Of a DNA stretch of 64,000 nucleotides, positions 36,699 to 47,800 are shown in pieces. Position numbers and translations under genes: made by a program. Positions within the stretch are counted from its first letter, which is position 1. Each line of letters starts with the position of its first letter. The notes beneath the pieces are model-generated. The model was given only the letters and a program-made list of their open reading frames with translations. It was not told the origin of the DNA and did no database searches. Origin of the DNA: Mariannaea sp. PMI_226 (taxonomy: Eukaryota; Ascomycota; Sordariomycetes; Hypocreales; Nectriaceae); the NCBI GenBank assembly GCA_024336345.1, contig JANFOG010000001.1:2976001-3040000 (forward strand). Direction: 5' to 3'.

Positions 36699-36712
36699 GG
36701 CCGAGTTGGCAT
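36695..36712 (-). promoter_or_regulatory. Five-codon upstream ORF overlapping the probable start of the PA-TM-RING gene
   Basis: ATG at 36712 opens MPTRP followed by TGA. That stop shares four bases (ATGA) with the ATG at 36698 that I use as the main start. If transcripts begin upstream of 36712, this would be a minimal uORF allowing termination-reinitiation. It depends on the tentative start of the gene. Confidence 0.35.
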
Positions 36713-37326
36713 GATAGAGCCAAGAACGGTTACTGCAAGAATAAAGCAGTGGTGGGGGGAAGAAGAGAAGAAGAGAAGAAGAGAAGAGTAGGAGGAGGAG
36801 GAGATATAATTAACTTTAAAAAAACGAGAGTACTGAATTGAATTCAAGCGAGGCAGGAAACAGAAGGGGAGGAGTGAAGAGGGAAAGAGCACAATTGTTG
36901 AAGTGCGCAGGTTAGTGAGGTAAGAGCGAAGGAGGAGTGGAAACTTGGGAAGGTGCGAGGGTGTGAGTCGCGCGGGTCCTGGTGCAGGTGCAGGTGCAGG
37001 TTTTTTGGCTCCTGGTTCTGGGGCTCCTGGGGCTTCTGGGGCTTCTAGGCCTCTGGCGGCTTGTTACGTATTAGGTGACGGATGTGGACTTTGGGGCGGT
37101 TTGGCGGCGCGAGGAATCAGAGTGGATCCAGCAAGAGCAGAGGGGAGGGAAGAAAAGAAAAGATGAAAGAACGAAAGAAAGGTGGAAACGGGAAGGAGCC
37201 AGTAGACGATTGACAGGCCGTCCCTGAGGTAAGCTACTCCAAATCCGCACTTCGTCTCCAACGCGCGGGAGCTCTAGGTTCCTAGGCCGCGAGGTTCCTT
37301 GCTTCCAAGGTACCGAGCTAAGGGAT

Positions 37327-37338
37327 GTACCTAGGTAC
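37327..37338. repeat. Perfect 12-bp palindrome GTACCTAGGTAC
   Basis: Self-complementary 12-mer in gene-free DNA. Similar CCTAGG-centred sites lie nearby at 37281-37286 and 37941-37948. Confidence 0.8.
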
Positions 37339-39006
37339 GATACAGCAAGTAAGAAGGGCAGAGTAGAATCGATTTTGGCAGGGCGAGCTCAGTATCCTTC
37401 GACAAGTGCTGAAGTTCAACCTTCTAGATAAGAGGGTACACGACTGGGGGGGATTATGAAGGCGCAGGGCGAGATCCGAGTGGCACGTTGGTGCGAAATG
37501 ATAGCGCCTAGCGACGGGTTGAGCGGCGTTAGCGTTAGTGTGTCTAGGTGCGTGTGTGTGTGTGCGTGTGCTCGTGTTTTTCTTTGAAAGTGAGCACCGC
37601 CCAGCAGCTAGAAAGTGGTGCAATTTCAAAGTGACAAAAAGGCCATTGGAGGTAGTTATCAGAAGAAAGCCTCTGGATGGGAGATGTAGGATGGAATATA
37701 CGACGGACTCGGAATAATCCTGCCCCTCGGGGTCTTTAAAGGGCTGAAATGGATGAACCTCCATGGAACATGTGGAATCGGGATTACGCTGTCACATCGC
37801 CGCTTCCCCTGCAGCGGCACGTTCGGGTCGAGGACATACGTTGAGCTCCTCTGAATGGGAAAATGCACTGGAACCCAGCTTTCGCGCATCGTCGGCTCTA
37901 TCCATGAGCGGCAAATGCACACACACACACACACATACTTACCTAGGTGCCTCAAGATCGGTGTGCAATACGTAGGACCTATGATGAGAGGAGAATAAAA
38001 ATAGTCTGACTTTTAATTCCCCGACGGGCGGACATGACATGTTGAGGGTTTACAATTGTCCCAGACACAGAAGTGAGACAAGAGCGGCCCGTTTTCTCCC
38101 TCATTGTCCCGTCGGGTTGGTTAAGCTGAGAGCGAGGAGACGACCGCAGTATATGGTTACAGTCGCATCGAGTACGTAGTACAGCACTGTGAGACTACAA
38201 GGATGTAGGTTGTGAACATGACTCAATTACGAAAAGATTCAATCGACCCAGGTATGGCGGGACCACTGCAGACTAGTAGATACACTGCCGTTCGTAGTTA
38301 ATGGTATTTTTGTAAGCCGTCTTCCAGAGTAACTGAGCGCTGATTACTCACGTTACAGAGTTTAAATAACGTGTAGGAGAGCGGAGGAGTGGAGGAGTGG
38401 AGGGAAGATGGAGAGTTCTCGAGGGCGATCAGCACTACCATCACACTGCCGTCATCCCGGCTTCACCATGATGAATGAATCTAGGAAGTAGGTAGGAGTG
38501 AAAATGGATGGGAATGTGTTTTCTCCATACCATATTCCTTTCGGTGACGACCATCCTTGTGATGGCGCAATAAAACATGCACACCGGCGGAATTTGGCGC
38601 ATATCTGACTGCATAATAAGCGAAGGGTTGAATGTGAATGGAGCTTGGTCGTCAACGACAAGGCTGATACCCCTACCTACATACCAAAGGAGTGCCATTC
38701 TAGGCTGCTGCCTGTGCTGTGCTTCTTCTGGAAATGGAATCCGACGCTTGCTCTGCCGGCGTGTGGAGGGAAAACAATGGAGAGACATGACATGGTACAT
38801 CCATTCCGCGGGGAAGGATTGTTGCGCGTTGACTCACATTTCCCAAGATGATTGATGATGATAATACGGCAGGCGATGTAGCAGGTGGGATAGAGTAAGT
38901 CAGTAAGTAAGCAAGCAAGCAAGCATCAGTTAAGTGTGCTCCGCTTTGCGCAGGTCATCATATATGCATTTTCATTCTCCGCCATTGTGTATGATTCAGG
39001 AAGCCA

Positions 39007-39024
39007 TCTCTCTCTCTCTCTCTC
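39007..39024 (+). repeat. (TC)9 microsatellite
   Basis: Nine tandem TC dinucleotides in gene-free DNA, followed by a more degenerate TC- and TG-rich stretch. Confidence 0.85.
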
Positions 39025-39962
39025 AGTCTCTCTGTAGGTGTGTATATGCGTGTGTATGTATGTGAGAACCCTTGGCTTGGTACTTTGTTTTCTGTGTGAC
39101 CCGAGACGACCTCCGATGAGTTGGAAAAAAAAAGGGTCGTTGAACCTACGAGGAGCGCTATGTAACGGCAAGTGAGCCAAATCGGATCTGCACCACCGCC
39201 AAGCTTCTGCGCCCAAAAGCTTGTCTGTCTGCCCAGCATTCTTGAAGGGGACACACGGACCATTGACCAGTCCTCAATACAGTAATCGGTATAGACTACG
39301 GCGTAGGTAGGTTCCTAGACGACGAATCACGGATCACGGATCACGGGCCACGGGGAGCCATAAGGCTAGTATCTACCTACCTACCTACCTATGAAGATAC
39401 TGTCTGCACAGTAGTACGGCGCAGAGACGCAGGTAGACTTCAGGGAATGAAAGTCGTCAGAACTGCTCGAGACCCCCGTATTCATATACGTACTCTTTGA
39501 TATTGCTCCTCCTTGTGATACACAATTAAACCATCAATCAGGATCCTTTAAAAATAGACACTCGTTCGTCCTGTACTGTACGTCCTGGCAGCGTCAGCTC
39601 ATCAAAAGTCCAGCACACCAGCACGATGATCGTCCAAGGGGTCTGACTGATCTGATAACGTTGCATTATTGTTAGCGAGCCCCCCCAAAAAAAGACCGTT
39701 TTTGACAACCTAATGAGGCCGCATAGGAGATGATCTGTCGATGATAATATCTCGTATCACACAGAGACTGTGCGAAGAGGGGGAAGATGTGACACAGTCA
39801 GTCAGCCTTTCTGCAACTGACTTGCCCGGGGTCCCCGAAACACTACCAACCACCATCAACATCACCCACCACCACATGGCTCTCCGACTATTTCACTTCC
39901 CGTCCCGCACAGGCGATGTGTGGGCGACAGAACTCTGTAATCGAGACACTTCATTCCACAGA

Positions 39963-39982
39963 ATATATATATATATATATAT
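39963..39982 (+). repeat. (AT)10 microsatellite
   Basis: Ten tandem AT dinucleotides followed by an A-rich segment, in the gene-free region downstream of het-c. Confidence 0.85.
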
Positions 39983-41657
39983 TTAAAAAAACAAAAACAA
40001 TTAAACAAAAAAGTCTGCTGTATTCACAGCGGGGATTACTGTGATTTTTGTATTCTGACAACGTCAGCATACAGTAGCCGCCCAGATCCGAGGAGAAGGC
40101 AGCGTAACATAACGTGCCGCTCCCCCTCTCCCTCCCCCCTCCCCCCTCCCCCGGCTCTCAGTCTGTCAAAGCACCTATCTCGGTAGGGGGGCAGATTTGA
40201 CTTTCCTGCACAAGCTCTGGGCTCTGGCGAATCAACGGCCCGCCGAGACATGCTGTCATTCCCCTTGCCTCGCCAGCAACCTAGCAGACTGCCCGAAAGC
40301 GCTGGCCGAACTGCCACTCCAGTGCTGCACCTGTTGCGTGATTATCCGCGTGCGCTGCCTTATTTTCTCCACCCCCCGTGTCTTCTCCGGGTCAGTCACG
40401 CTCACTGGACCGCGGGTGGACGATTGGCCCCTGGACCACCTGGGCTGGTAAAGGCTAAGCTGGCTTTTTATTTTATTTTAGTGAGACGCGATTCATCAAT
40501 GTGCTGTAATTAAGTACTGCCCCGTCCTGCCCCGTCCTGCCCGTCTCTCAACATACAATGTAGGCCCCCCTTCACAGCTCACAGGTACGCAACTATTTAT
40601 AGCACGACGGAATGCTGCCGGCCAGAACATGTCTGCGCAAAGTACGAGCCAGCAGAGTTGATTGACCGTTTTCCTGTAAGATGCTTGAACTTATCGCTTA
40701 TTTCACCCGCTATGAGTTAATTCGATTGATATCGAATTTTGATATATATACGTACCTGGTAGGCATCTAAGGTTGAGAGAAGACTCATCATCCTTGTGTA
40801 TATTTACGAACCAGTCTTCCCATCTGCTGGTAAGGGCAACCCCCACCTTCGTGTCAAACAAACGATCCTCTTGTGTCATCACCAGGTTAAGCTAAACGCC
40901 GCCTGTGAGACATATGACATGTACTGTATCTCAACGAACTACAAGGCGAAAAAAAAACGACCAGCTCCGTGATACCTGAAAGTCCCCTCTGTGACTTCGA
41001 TGCAGAACCCCATGGCTTCTCCGCGAGAGAAGCCTCTGCAGGCTTGTAGAGCCGTCAAGTAAAAACAGTAAGCATCTTCAATAATGAACATGGGCGATGT
41101 TTCTCATAAGTGTCGTATTGGGGAGCTGGTGTTGGCTCGTGATAATTTACCCGGCTTACATTGAAGCTGAGTCTCCATCATCTTTGTTGGGCCCGTAGCA
41201 TTTGCAAGATCCTCGAGAGACATAAATCCCACTCGAGCTCACCCACAGTTCGACTAGAATCTATTCCCGCTGGCCACTTGCTGGAAGGCACACGTAATGA
41301 CCAGACTCGTTATGTCTCACCGTCCCGGCACACTGACCTCACCTGTAGCAACCCCGCCATGTCCTATGTATTCTTGTGTTTTACATCCCGTGACGGAGCT
41401 TGTGAATACAAGTAAGAGAGCCAGGTAATTAGGTACTCTTTGCAGCGTGTTCGACACCCAAGCCATCAAAGCTCACCATTGGGCGTTTCCCTATGCTTCG
41501 TTATATGATAGGGCTAGACTTGAGCATTGAAACGAGCGGCGAAGCCCATAGACACCTAGGAATTCAAGACCACACATATCAATTTACTTGTCAGGTCGAC
41601 AGATCCTAGCTTCCATGCTTCCAGGTTCCTAGAAAACGATCCAACTAATGACATGCA

Positions 41658-44600
41658 TTACCAGCGACGGTCTCCCCCGTACCCGCTTCCACCACCATAC
41701 TGGTTCCTGTTCTCACGGTTTTCATACTCATTTCTCTCTCCGTATTCACCTCCATAGCCTCCCTGTTGTGTGTATTCATTGGCGGATCCACCGTAGCCAC
41801 CCTCTTGCCGCCCGCCATATTCATTTCCGTAGCTACGGTTCTCATTAGAACCTCCATAACCACTGTTGTCATTATATCCACCTCCGTAGCTGCGGTTCTC
41901 ATCTGAGCCACCACCATAGCCTCGGTTGCTGTCATAACCGCCTCCGTAGCTACGGTTCTCGTTTGAGCCACCTCCATAGCTTCCTCCATAGTCTTGCCGA
42001 GAAGACTCAGATCGGCCGCCATAGCCTCCATACTCCTGTCGAGAGGACTCTTCTCGGCCTCCATACCCTCCCCCATACTCCTGCCGAGAAGACTCATCTC
42101 GGCCCCCATAGCCTCCTGAGTAGCCTCCCTGGTGCCCACCGTGACCGCTACGGCGATTATCATCATTGTCACTGTCATTGCTCTTCTTTCGGTTGTGACG
42201 CCGTTCCTTGCTGTGAGAGCGTCGTCTGTTATCATCGCCATCACTGTCGTCATCTCGCTTGTGGTGCCTTCCGGAGCCATGCTTCTCATGGCGTTCTTCA
42301 TGGCGTCCCTCGCCATAGCCACCACTGCCGTAGGATTGAGTCTCCGTTCTTTGCTCGTACGAGTAGCTTTCGGTTCGGCGGTTATCGGATGATTCATGCT
42401 GCTCGTAGCGTTGGTACTGAGATTGTTGGCTTCCATCATAGCGCTGTGTCTGAGAATATTGGGCTTGGCCATAGCTGTTTCCATCATGCCCATATTCTCG
42501 CTGCGTTCGAGTGTAGGAGCCGTCGCTTTCCTGGCGGGAGCTTGTCTCCTTACGACTGTTGTCACCAAAAGCACCACCCAAAAGGGAAGAAGCAGCACCT
42601 AGGAAACCGCCCAATCCGCCTTCCTCCTCCTGTTGATGGGAGGACTGATTAGGTAGCTTGTAGCCGGTGTTCTGCTCGATCATCCCAGAGAATGCACTAG
42701 TAGCGCCTCCAAGAATTGCACCAGCAGCGGCATTGGCAATCTTGTCCTCGACGGTTTCGGGACCACCATACATCTTTCGCATCTTGAGCTTTCCGGCACA
42801 GCCATGGCCATGACCAGTGTCGTGGACTCCCTCCCTATGGTTCTCACCGTTCTGAACCCCGTCACGAGTCAACTTTCGGCGATATTCCTGTTGGCCTCTT
42901 TGACCAAGTTCGCCCCACCACTCCTTGACGTTGTCAAAGGAGCGGGTTCGGCCCTCTCTGACCTTGCGGTTGCCTTGATCACGCTGGGCAGGGTGGTGCA
43001 TAATACCGTGCACGATATTGTCAAGAAGCTCATCAATGTCCACGCTGTCATCGTCCATGGCATTCATGAGCTGAGGGACAACCCAGTGAACCATGCTGGC
43101 AGCACAACGGCCGGCAATCTCGTTGAGAATCTGTGAGTTTGTCAGATAACTAGTCCTATACTTTGAGACTAGAGAAGGCTGAGAAATGCAAGGTAAGAAA
43201 CATACGTTAGAGAAGTGGTCCTTTGCCAACATGGAGTGAGTAGGATCGGTAGAGTTGTCATTGTGGAAAACAACGTGCTGTTCACGTTCGCTGCTGTTAA
43301 TGATTTCAGCGGAACCAGTTTTGAGTTCATTCTTGATCTGGTTGATGAGAGGGACAACAAAAGGAGCAATGATTGAGAAAATGAAGACAGACAGCTGCTC
43401 CTCAAGTTGCTCAATAATCTTAGGAAGAACTGGAATCTTCTCGATAGCCATGTCGATATTCTTCATAATATCATCATGGAATTGGATGGCAGGCATAATT
43501 TGTTCAAAGGCCGTGTGGATGTAGCGAGTGAACTCCTCGGGCTCACGAGGAGAAACAGACATATTTTGCATCTGAGCTTGGGCGGCATTGGACTGAAGCT
43601 CGTCAACCTTACTACCCTTGTTACCTCCGCCAATAATACCATCTGGGATCTTGTCGAGAAGGTCTCGCAACAGGCTAGTATCAGACTGAGCACTGTTTTG
43701 GAGGGTGCCCTCGAGCTCATCAATTTCATTTTGAGTGAGCTTGTCAGAAACTTGGGAATGATTTAGCTTCGTGATCACAGGAGGACATTAGGGGTACGAG
43801 AAAAAGACTAACCTTCACCAGTGACGGAGTGCAAGAAATCAACTCCACCAAATGTGCCGGTGACAATGGGAAAGACAGGGTGACGAGCACCCTGAAGTTG
43901 GATAGCGGTGTTACGTCCAACATGGGGGAAAACGTCACGCTCTCCCAACTCGATCAAGGCAAGCTCGCAGTAATTGCTGTGGGCAAAGAAGTCTGTTTGC
44001 GTCAAAAAGTCAGCACTTCCGGAACACAAGGGTCTAGGGATAAGGCGTCCTCCCCCGGGGGGGGGGTTGATAGGTGGGCGGATTGCACAACCACCCGAGG
44101 ACTAAAGCAACTAACCTTCAAGACAGTGCAAACCAGTTCCCATGAGGCGCAGAGCTTCATACTTGTCTGGCTTGTTCTTGCGGTCTCGGTACCGACGACC
44201 GAGTTGGATTGACTTTGAGAGAAGCTGCTTGACAAGTTTTGCGGAGGTCATAATGTTGGCTCGCTCATTGGCAATGTAGTTCTTCATGCCAGTTTCGGGA
44301 TCGACAGAGAGCTCGCGACGCTCATCGACCGGACCTCGAAGTCGCCGGTCATATCGACGAGCATCTTCGTTCTCGGCATAGTCCTTGGGGTTGTCGATGT
44401 GCTCCTCAGGTCGATAGCAACCAAGTCGCTCAGAGGTAACCTCGAATTCACCAGATCCGTAGCCAAAGGTCATGAAACCAAGAACGCAGAGCAGCAGACG
44501 GACAGCCTCAGCAGAGACGTATTTGACAGAACCGACATCGACAGCTTGGGAGTAGTCTCGGAGCCAGTTGCCGAAATAAACGCGGGAGACTTGGAGTTTG

Positions 44601-44861
44601 TTGAACTTCTTGCCGTTCAAGGCGCGGGCCATCGTTAGGGTAAGGAGAGCATCTTCGATATCGCCGTGTCGCCCTAGAAGAGACTGGTTAGCTCACCTGC
44701 TCAAGAAAGTAGCGAGCGTAATTTGCACAGGACTTACAGTTTTGGCCCTCAACCTTGGAGATAGAGGCAATGTTTCCAGCACCGAAGGCGAAGGCTGGTG
44801 AGGCCAAACAGACGAGAATGACGAGCCCCACCAGGAGGCCCGGAGACCTGAAGCCAGACAT
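41658..44861 (-). CDS. het-c: HET-C heterokaryon incompatibility protein
   Basis: Member of the HET-C family. In Neurospora, unlike het-c alleles in one cytoplasm trigger heterokaryon incompatibility and cell death. Five exons: 44738-44861, 44116-44673, 43813-43992, 43206-43750 and 41658-43130; 2880 nt, 959 aa, all phases consistent. A signal peptide occupies residues 1-25 (LLVGLVILVCLASPAFA). The HET-C core follows, with GDIEDALLTLTMARAL, VYFGNWLRDYSQAVDVG, the block HCLEDFFAHSNYCELAL, which is restored by splicing, and GRNTAIQLQGARHPVFP. A second conserved part runs to about residue 490 (MYGGPETVEDKIANAAAGA). The rest is low complexity: Gln/Tyr/Ser-rich, then Arg/Asp/His-rich, ending in a Gly/Tyr-rich repeat tail. 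Frames upstream of 44861 are leader sequence; the ATG followed by the signal peptide is the natural start. No HET-domain partner (pin-c type) is seen in the window. Confidence 0.93.
41661..42146 (-). repeat. Gly/Tyr-rich repeat-coding tail of het-c
   Basis: Codes for residues 798-959 of HET-C. Two imperfect repeat families are visible: three copies of an ESSRQ-[ED]-YGG-GGYGGR type, then copies of an NENRSYGGGY type alternating with variants such as DSNRGYGGG and NDNSGYGGS. In Neurospora het-c a glycine-rich C-terminus is a family hallmark. In-frame repeats like these readily expand or contract. Confidence 0.88.
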
Positions 44862-47800
44862 TATATGTTTCCTGGCTTCAAGAGCTTCAAATTGGAGAGA
44901 GGGGAGTAATTGCGCAGTTGTTGGAAGTAGGAGGCCCTGAATCGACCTGGCGATAGGGGAGGTTAATGGAGAGTAGGTAGGCTGAAGGGGATAGAGGAAG
45001 TAGAAGCAGAAGTAGAAGTAGTCGGATGAGGAGGAGGAAAGTGGGAAGAGGTGAGGGCGGCGGGGTCTGACGCAGCTTTCAGCTGGTGCGGGTTGGAGTG
45101 TAAGACGTGGTACTGAATAGAAACACAAAGGGACATGGATGGAGCCAACGAAAGCCTGTGTTTCAAGCACCACACCATACAAAGTACATTGGAGGAGCAG
45201 AAACCGCTGCAAGTCAGTCGTTTGGAAGCCCGGGAACCACTCCAGGTGATACTATGTACAGGCCGGGCTCCCTCCTTGCTTCCAGGTTTGCATCCCCGTC
45301 CCCGGTTTTTTTCCACCAGCTTTAGATTTCATGCACGAGCAAGCATCCGGCATTGTGTTTGATCACTTCCCGGAATGCGAGCCTGCCATTTGTCCACTTA
45401 TGGTAAGCATGAAATTAGGTATAAATCCCGCCGCCCATGCTTCTGCCACAGACTGTGCCAGCGAGCTAGTGCGCAGAGGGGGATGGGAATGAAGCACTTT
45501 GGACGGAGGGGAGGGGGGGCATGTCAGGCTTTCCCTCATGTTCTAGCTAGTGTGGATGGCGGGTGTTTCGTGTTCTTCATCAATCTTCAGGGGGGAAGGT
45601 CCCAGTATTCAAGAGACGATCTACCATACCTTGTTCGAGTTAGGATGAGTGAATCAAGTACCGCGCACCTCGGTCCACTTGTGTTTGGACGTAATGGGTG
45701 GTACCGTCTGCTTGTACGTAACAAACTGGACACTCCCTGTGGCATATCAGACCTATACGGAGCAAACTAGCTCTGTGATACTGGATGATGGCAAAGACCA
45801 GCTACATAGTACGTGCGGATTGCATAGTGATCGTCAGCAATCAAGCCCAGCTTGGTAAATACCATGTACTTCTGGAACAAGTAGCGGGGTCACCCCTCAA
45901 TGACGAAGTCGAGGTCTTTTTTTCCTTTTCCAATTTTTTTTTGGAGGGGTCGATATTGTAATAGGGCATATGGATGCGCTCACGGTCGACCGCAACTTCA
46001 AGCTTGAATGATACCTTTGGCAGGTAGGGGACCAAGTAGGCTAGAATCAGGGGAGGCAAGATACCTTAGGTATTGCCACAAGAAAAAGAGACACTAATTA
46101 CCAACCTGTACTTTTGGCATGGATGGGTTAAAACTGCTATACCGGTTTGCGTTTGCTTGCTTGGTGGCTAACGGGCCGGTACGTAGAGAGGAGATGGACT
46201 CAAGTATCACGTGTGCTGTGGGAGGGGTACTGCTCGGAGGGAAAGCTTCCCCTCACTTCAGGACGCGTCCGCTTGGGAACGATGCCGCCCGCTCTCAGTA
46301 CCTAAGGTAGGTAGCCGTCGGGGAGCTTGGGAGCTGTTATGGTGGGGTGCGGGACAGCCAACAAGATGACGCGTTTGATAGAAATGGACGTGACTGAACG
46401 TTAGGATGTCGTCCTTGCAAGCTTGACAAGATAATTTATTTAGGAAGTGAGACTTTGTGCATATCCATGTATCGTAAGTATGCTATATTGGATTGATTGT
46501 ATGTATTTGTTACCATCACAACCATTACGCCTATCTGATATGCGTTCACTCTTGGCTCAACTCCGACTCAAAGATTACCTTAGGTCGGAATGATAAGCCC
46601 GTTATGACCTGCTGGGATCAGACAATTTGTCTTCAGTTCTGGAGGAAGGATCTGAGGGTTAGTAGCGGCTGCGCAACTCAGATCTTGACGCATGAAACTT
46701 CGAGCTATAAATGTCATCAAACATCTTGAGACATGCTGACCAAAATACATCGTGAGATGAACAAGCTACCCGCATGCCCTTAGTCAACTGTATTGAAGCC
46801 CTTGCTCTTCCACCGTCCTCTTCCTTTATCTTGCTTGCTGTGAATGTGGAATGGAAGGTAGAGTTTTATTGGGCGATGATACTGCCAGGCTGCGACTTGG
46901 GGGGTAGGCAAACAGAGTACCTAGGCAGCTTCGTTTCAAGCATTTGTGAAGTTTTCACAGAGAGTATATCTAAAGGATGGAGACACATCTCCAGAATAAG
47001 GAAATTATGGACTTGTAGTTTTCAGTCTGTGCCGTTTCCCCATAGCCATCGGGCTGGCCTCTGCCTAGTACCCGTTGAGGGTTGCGTTTTGATGGAGCAG
47101 ATATACACAAACGTCTCAAGCAGTGGGCGACATGTATACGCGGAGTTTAGGTTGTAAACGCAATATAGACCGTCTACTTTGCCAGAAGTTGAGACTAATC
47201 GACATAGACCAGTGCTAATTCTGGTTCCATACCTTGACAGAGAACCCAAAAGTATTGTTCAATTTGACTCGTGTTGTAAGTTGGAGACACAAGGACCTGG
47301 GTAGATAAGTTTGGAAGCATCCCAGCTACACACACAAACGGAGCGTACAGACTCTGCCCATGTTTCAAGGCGTAGAGAGGTAGGTACCTGGCAAATGATG
47401 GCATCAGACTCTACTTAAGAAATGTAGGTAACTAGGTCGCGGCAGCCATTTACGAAACCCCCAGGATTGGAATGAGCTGGTCTGAACAAATGCTGCAGTT
47501 CAATTCCATTTGCTATCTTGTAATACGCTCCTGGCGAAAGGATCAACTGACCGCCTTGAACAAAAAACCTGAGTACTGAACAGGCAAAGACGTTGGGTTG
47601 GTTGACGCCCCGAGCCGATCAGTGCACGATGCCTAAATGTGACTTGCGCAACTGTAAATCGGCCCAAAAAAATATAGCACTGGAACGTCGGCGATGGATT
47701 GGCGCTGAAATCGATGATGAAACCTGGGACGTTTTTGAGGAGCCTACGCCATGGTGGCCGATCCTTCTGTGTCACGGCTCGTACGGAGCTGAGACCATGG

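Larger units (their letters stand above)
36713..41657. other. 4.9-kb gene-free region rich in simple repeats
   Basis: No supported gene. The - strand lacks any ATG from 36713 to about 37643. There is a signal-peptide-like frame without ATG at 37064-37261 (-). Simple repeats are dense: GT-rich DNA near 37553, AC-rich near 37918, AAGC copies near 38909-38934, (TC)9 at 39007-39024, three ATCACGG copies near 39327, ACCT copies near 39373-39390, (AT)10 at 39963-39982 and C5T repeats near 40121-40152. A perfect CCTAGG palindrome lies at 37327-37338. The right end is the 3' flank of het-c. Confidence 0.5.

Noticed and set aside
38900..40152. Cluster of short tandem repeats considered as a CRISPR-like or satellite array
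   Set aside because: The units are unrelated di- to octanucleotide microsatellites without regular spacers, and the context is a eukaryotic nuclear genome.
42132..42652. Long frames antisense or in other frames to het-c
   Set aside because: They are shadows of the low-complexity repeat coding sequence; the het-c frame carries the conserved domain and consistent introns.
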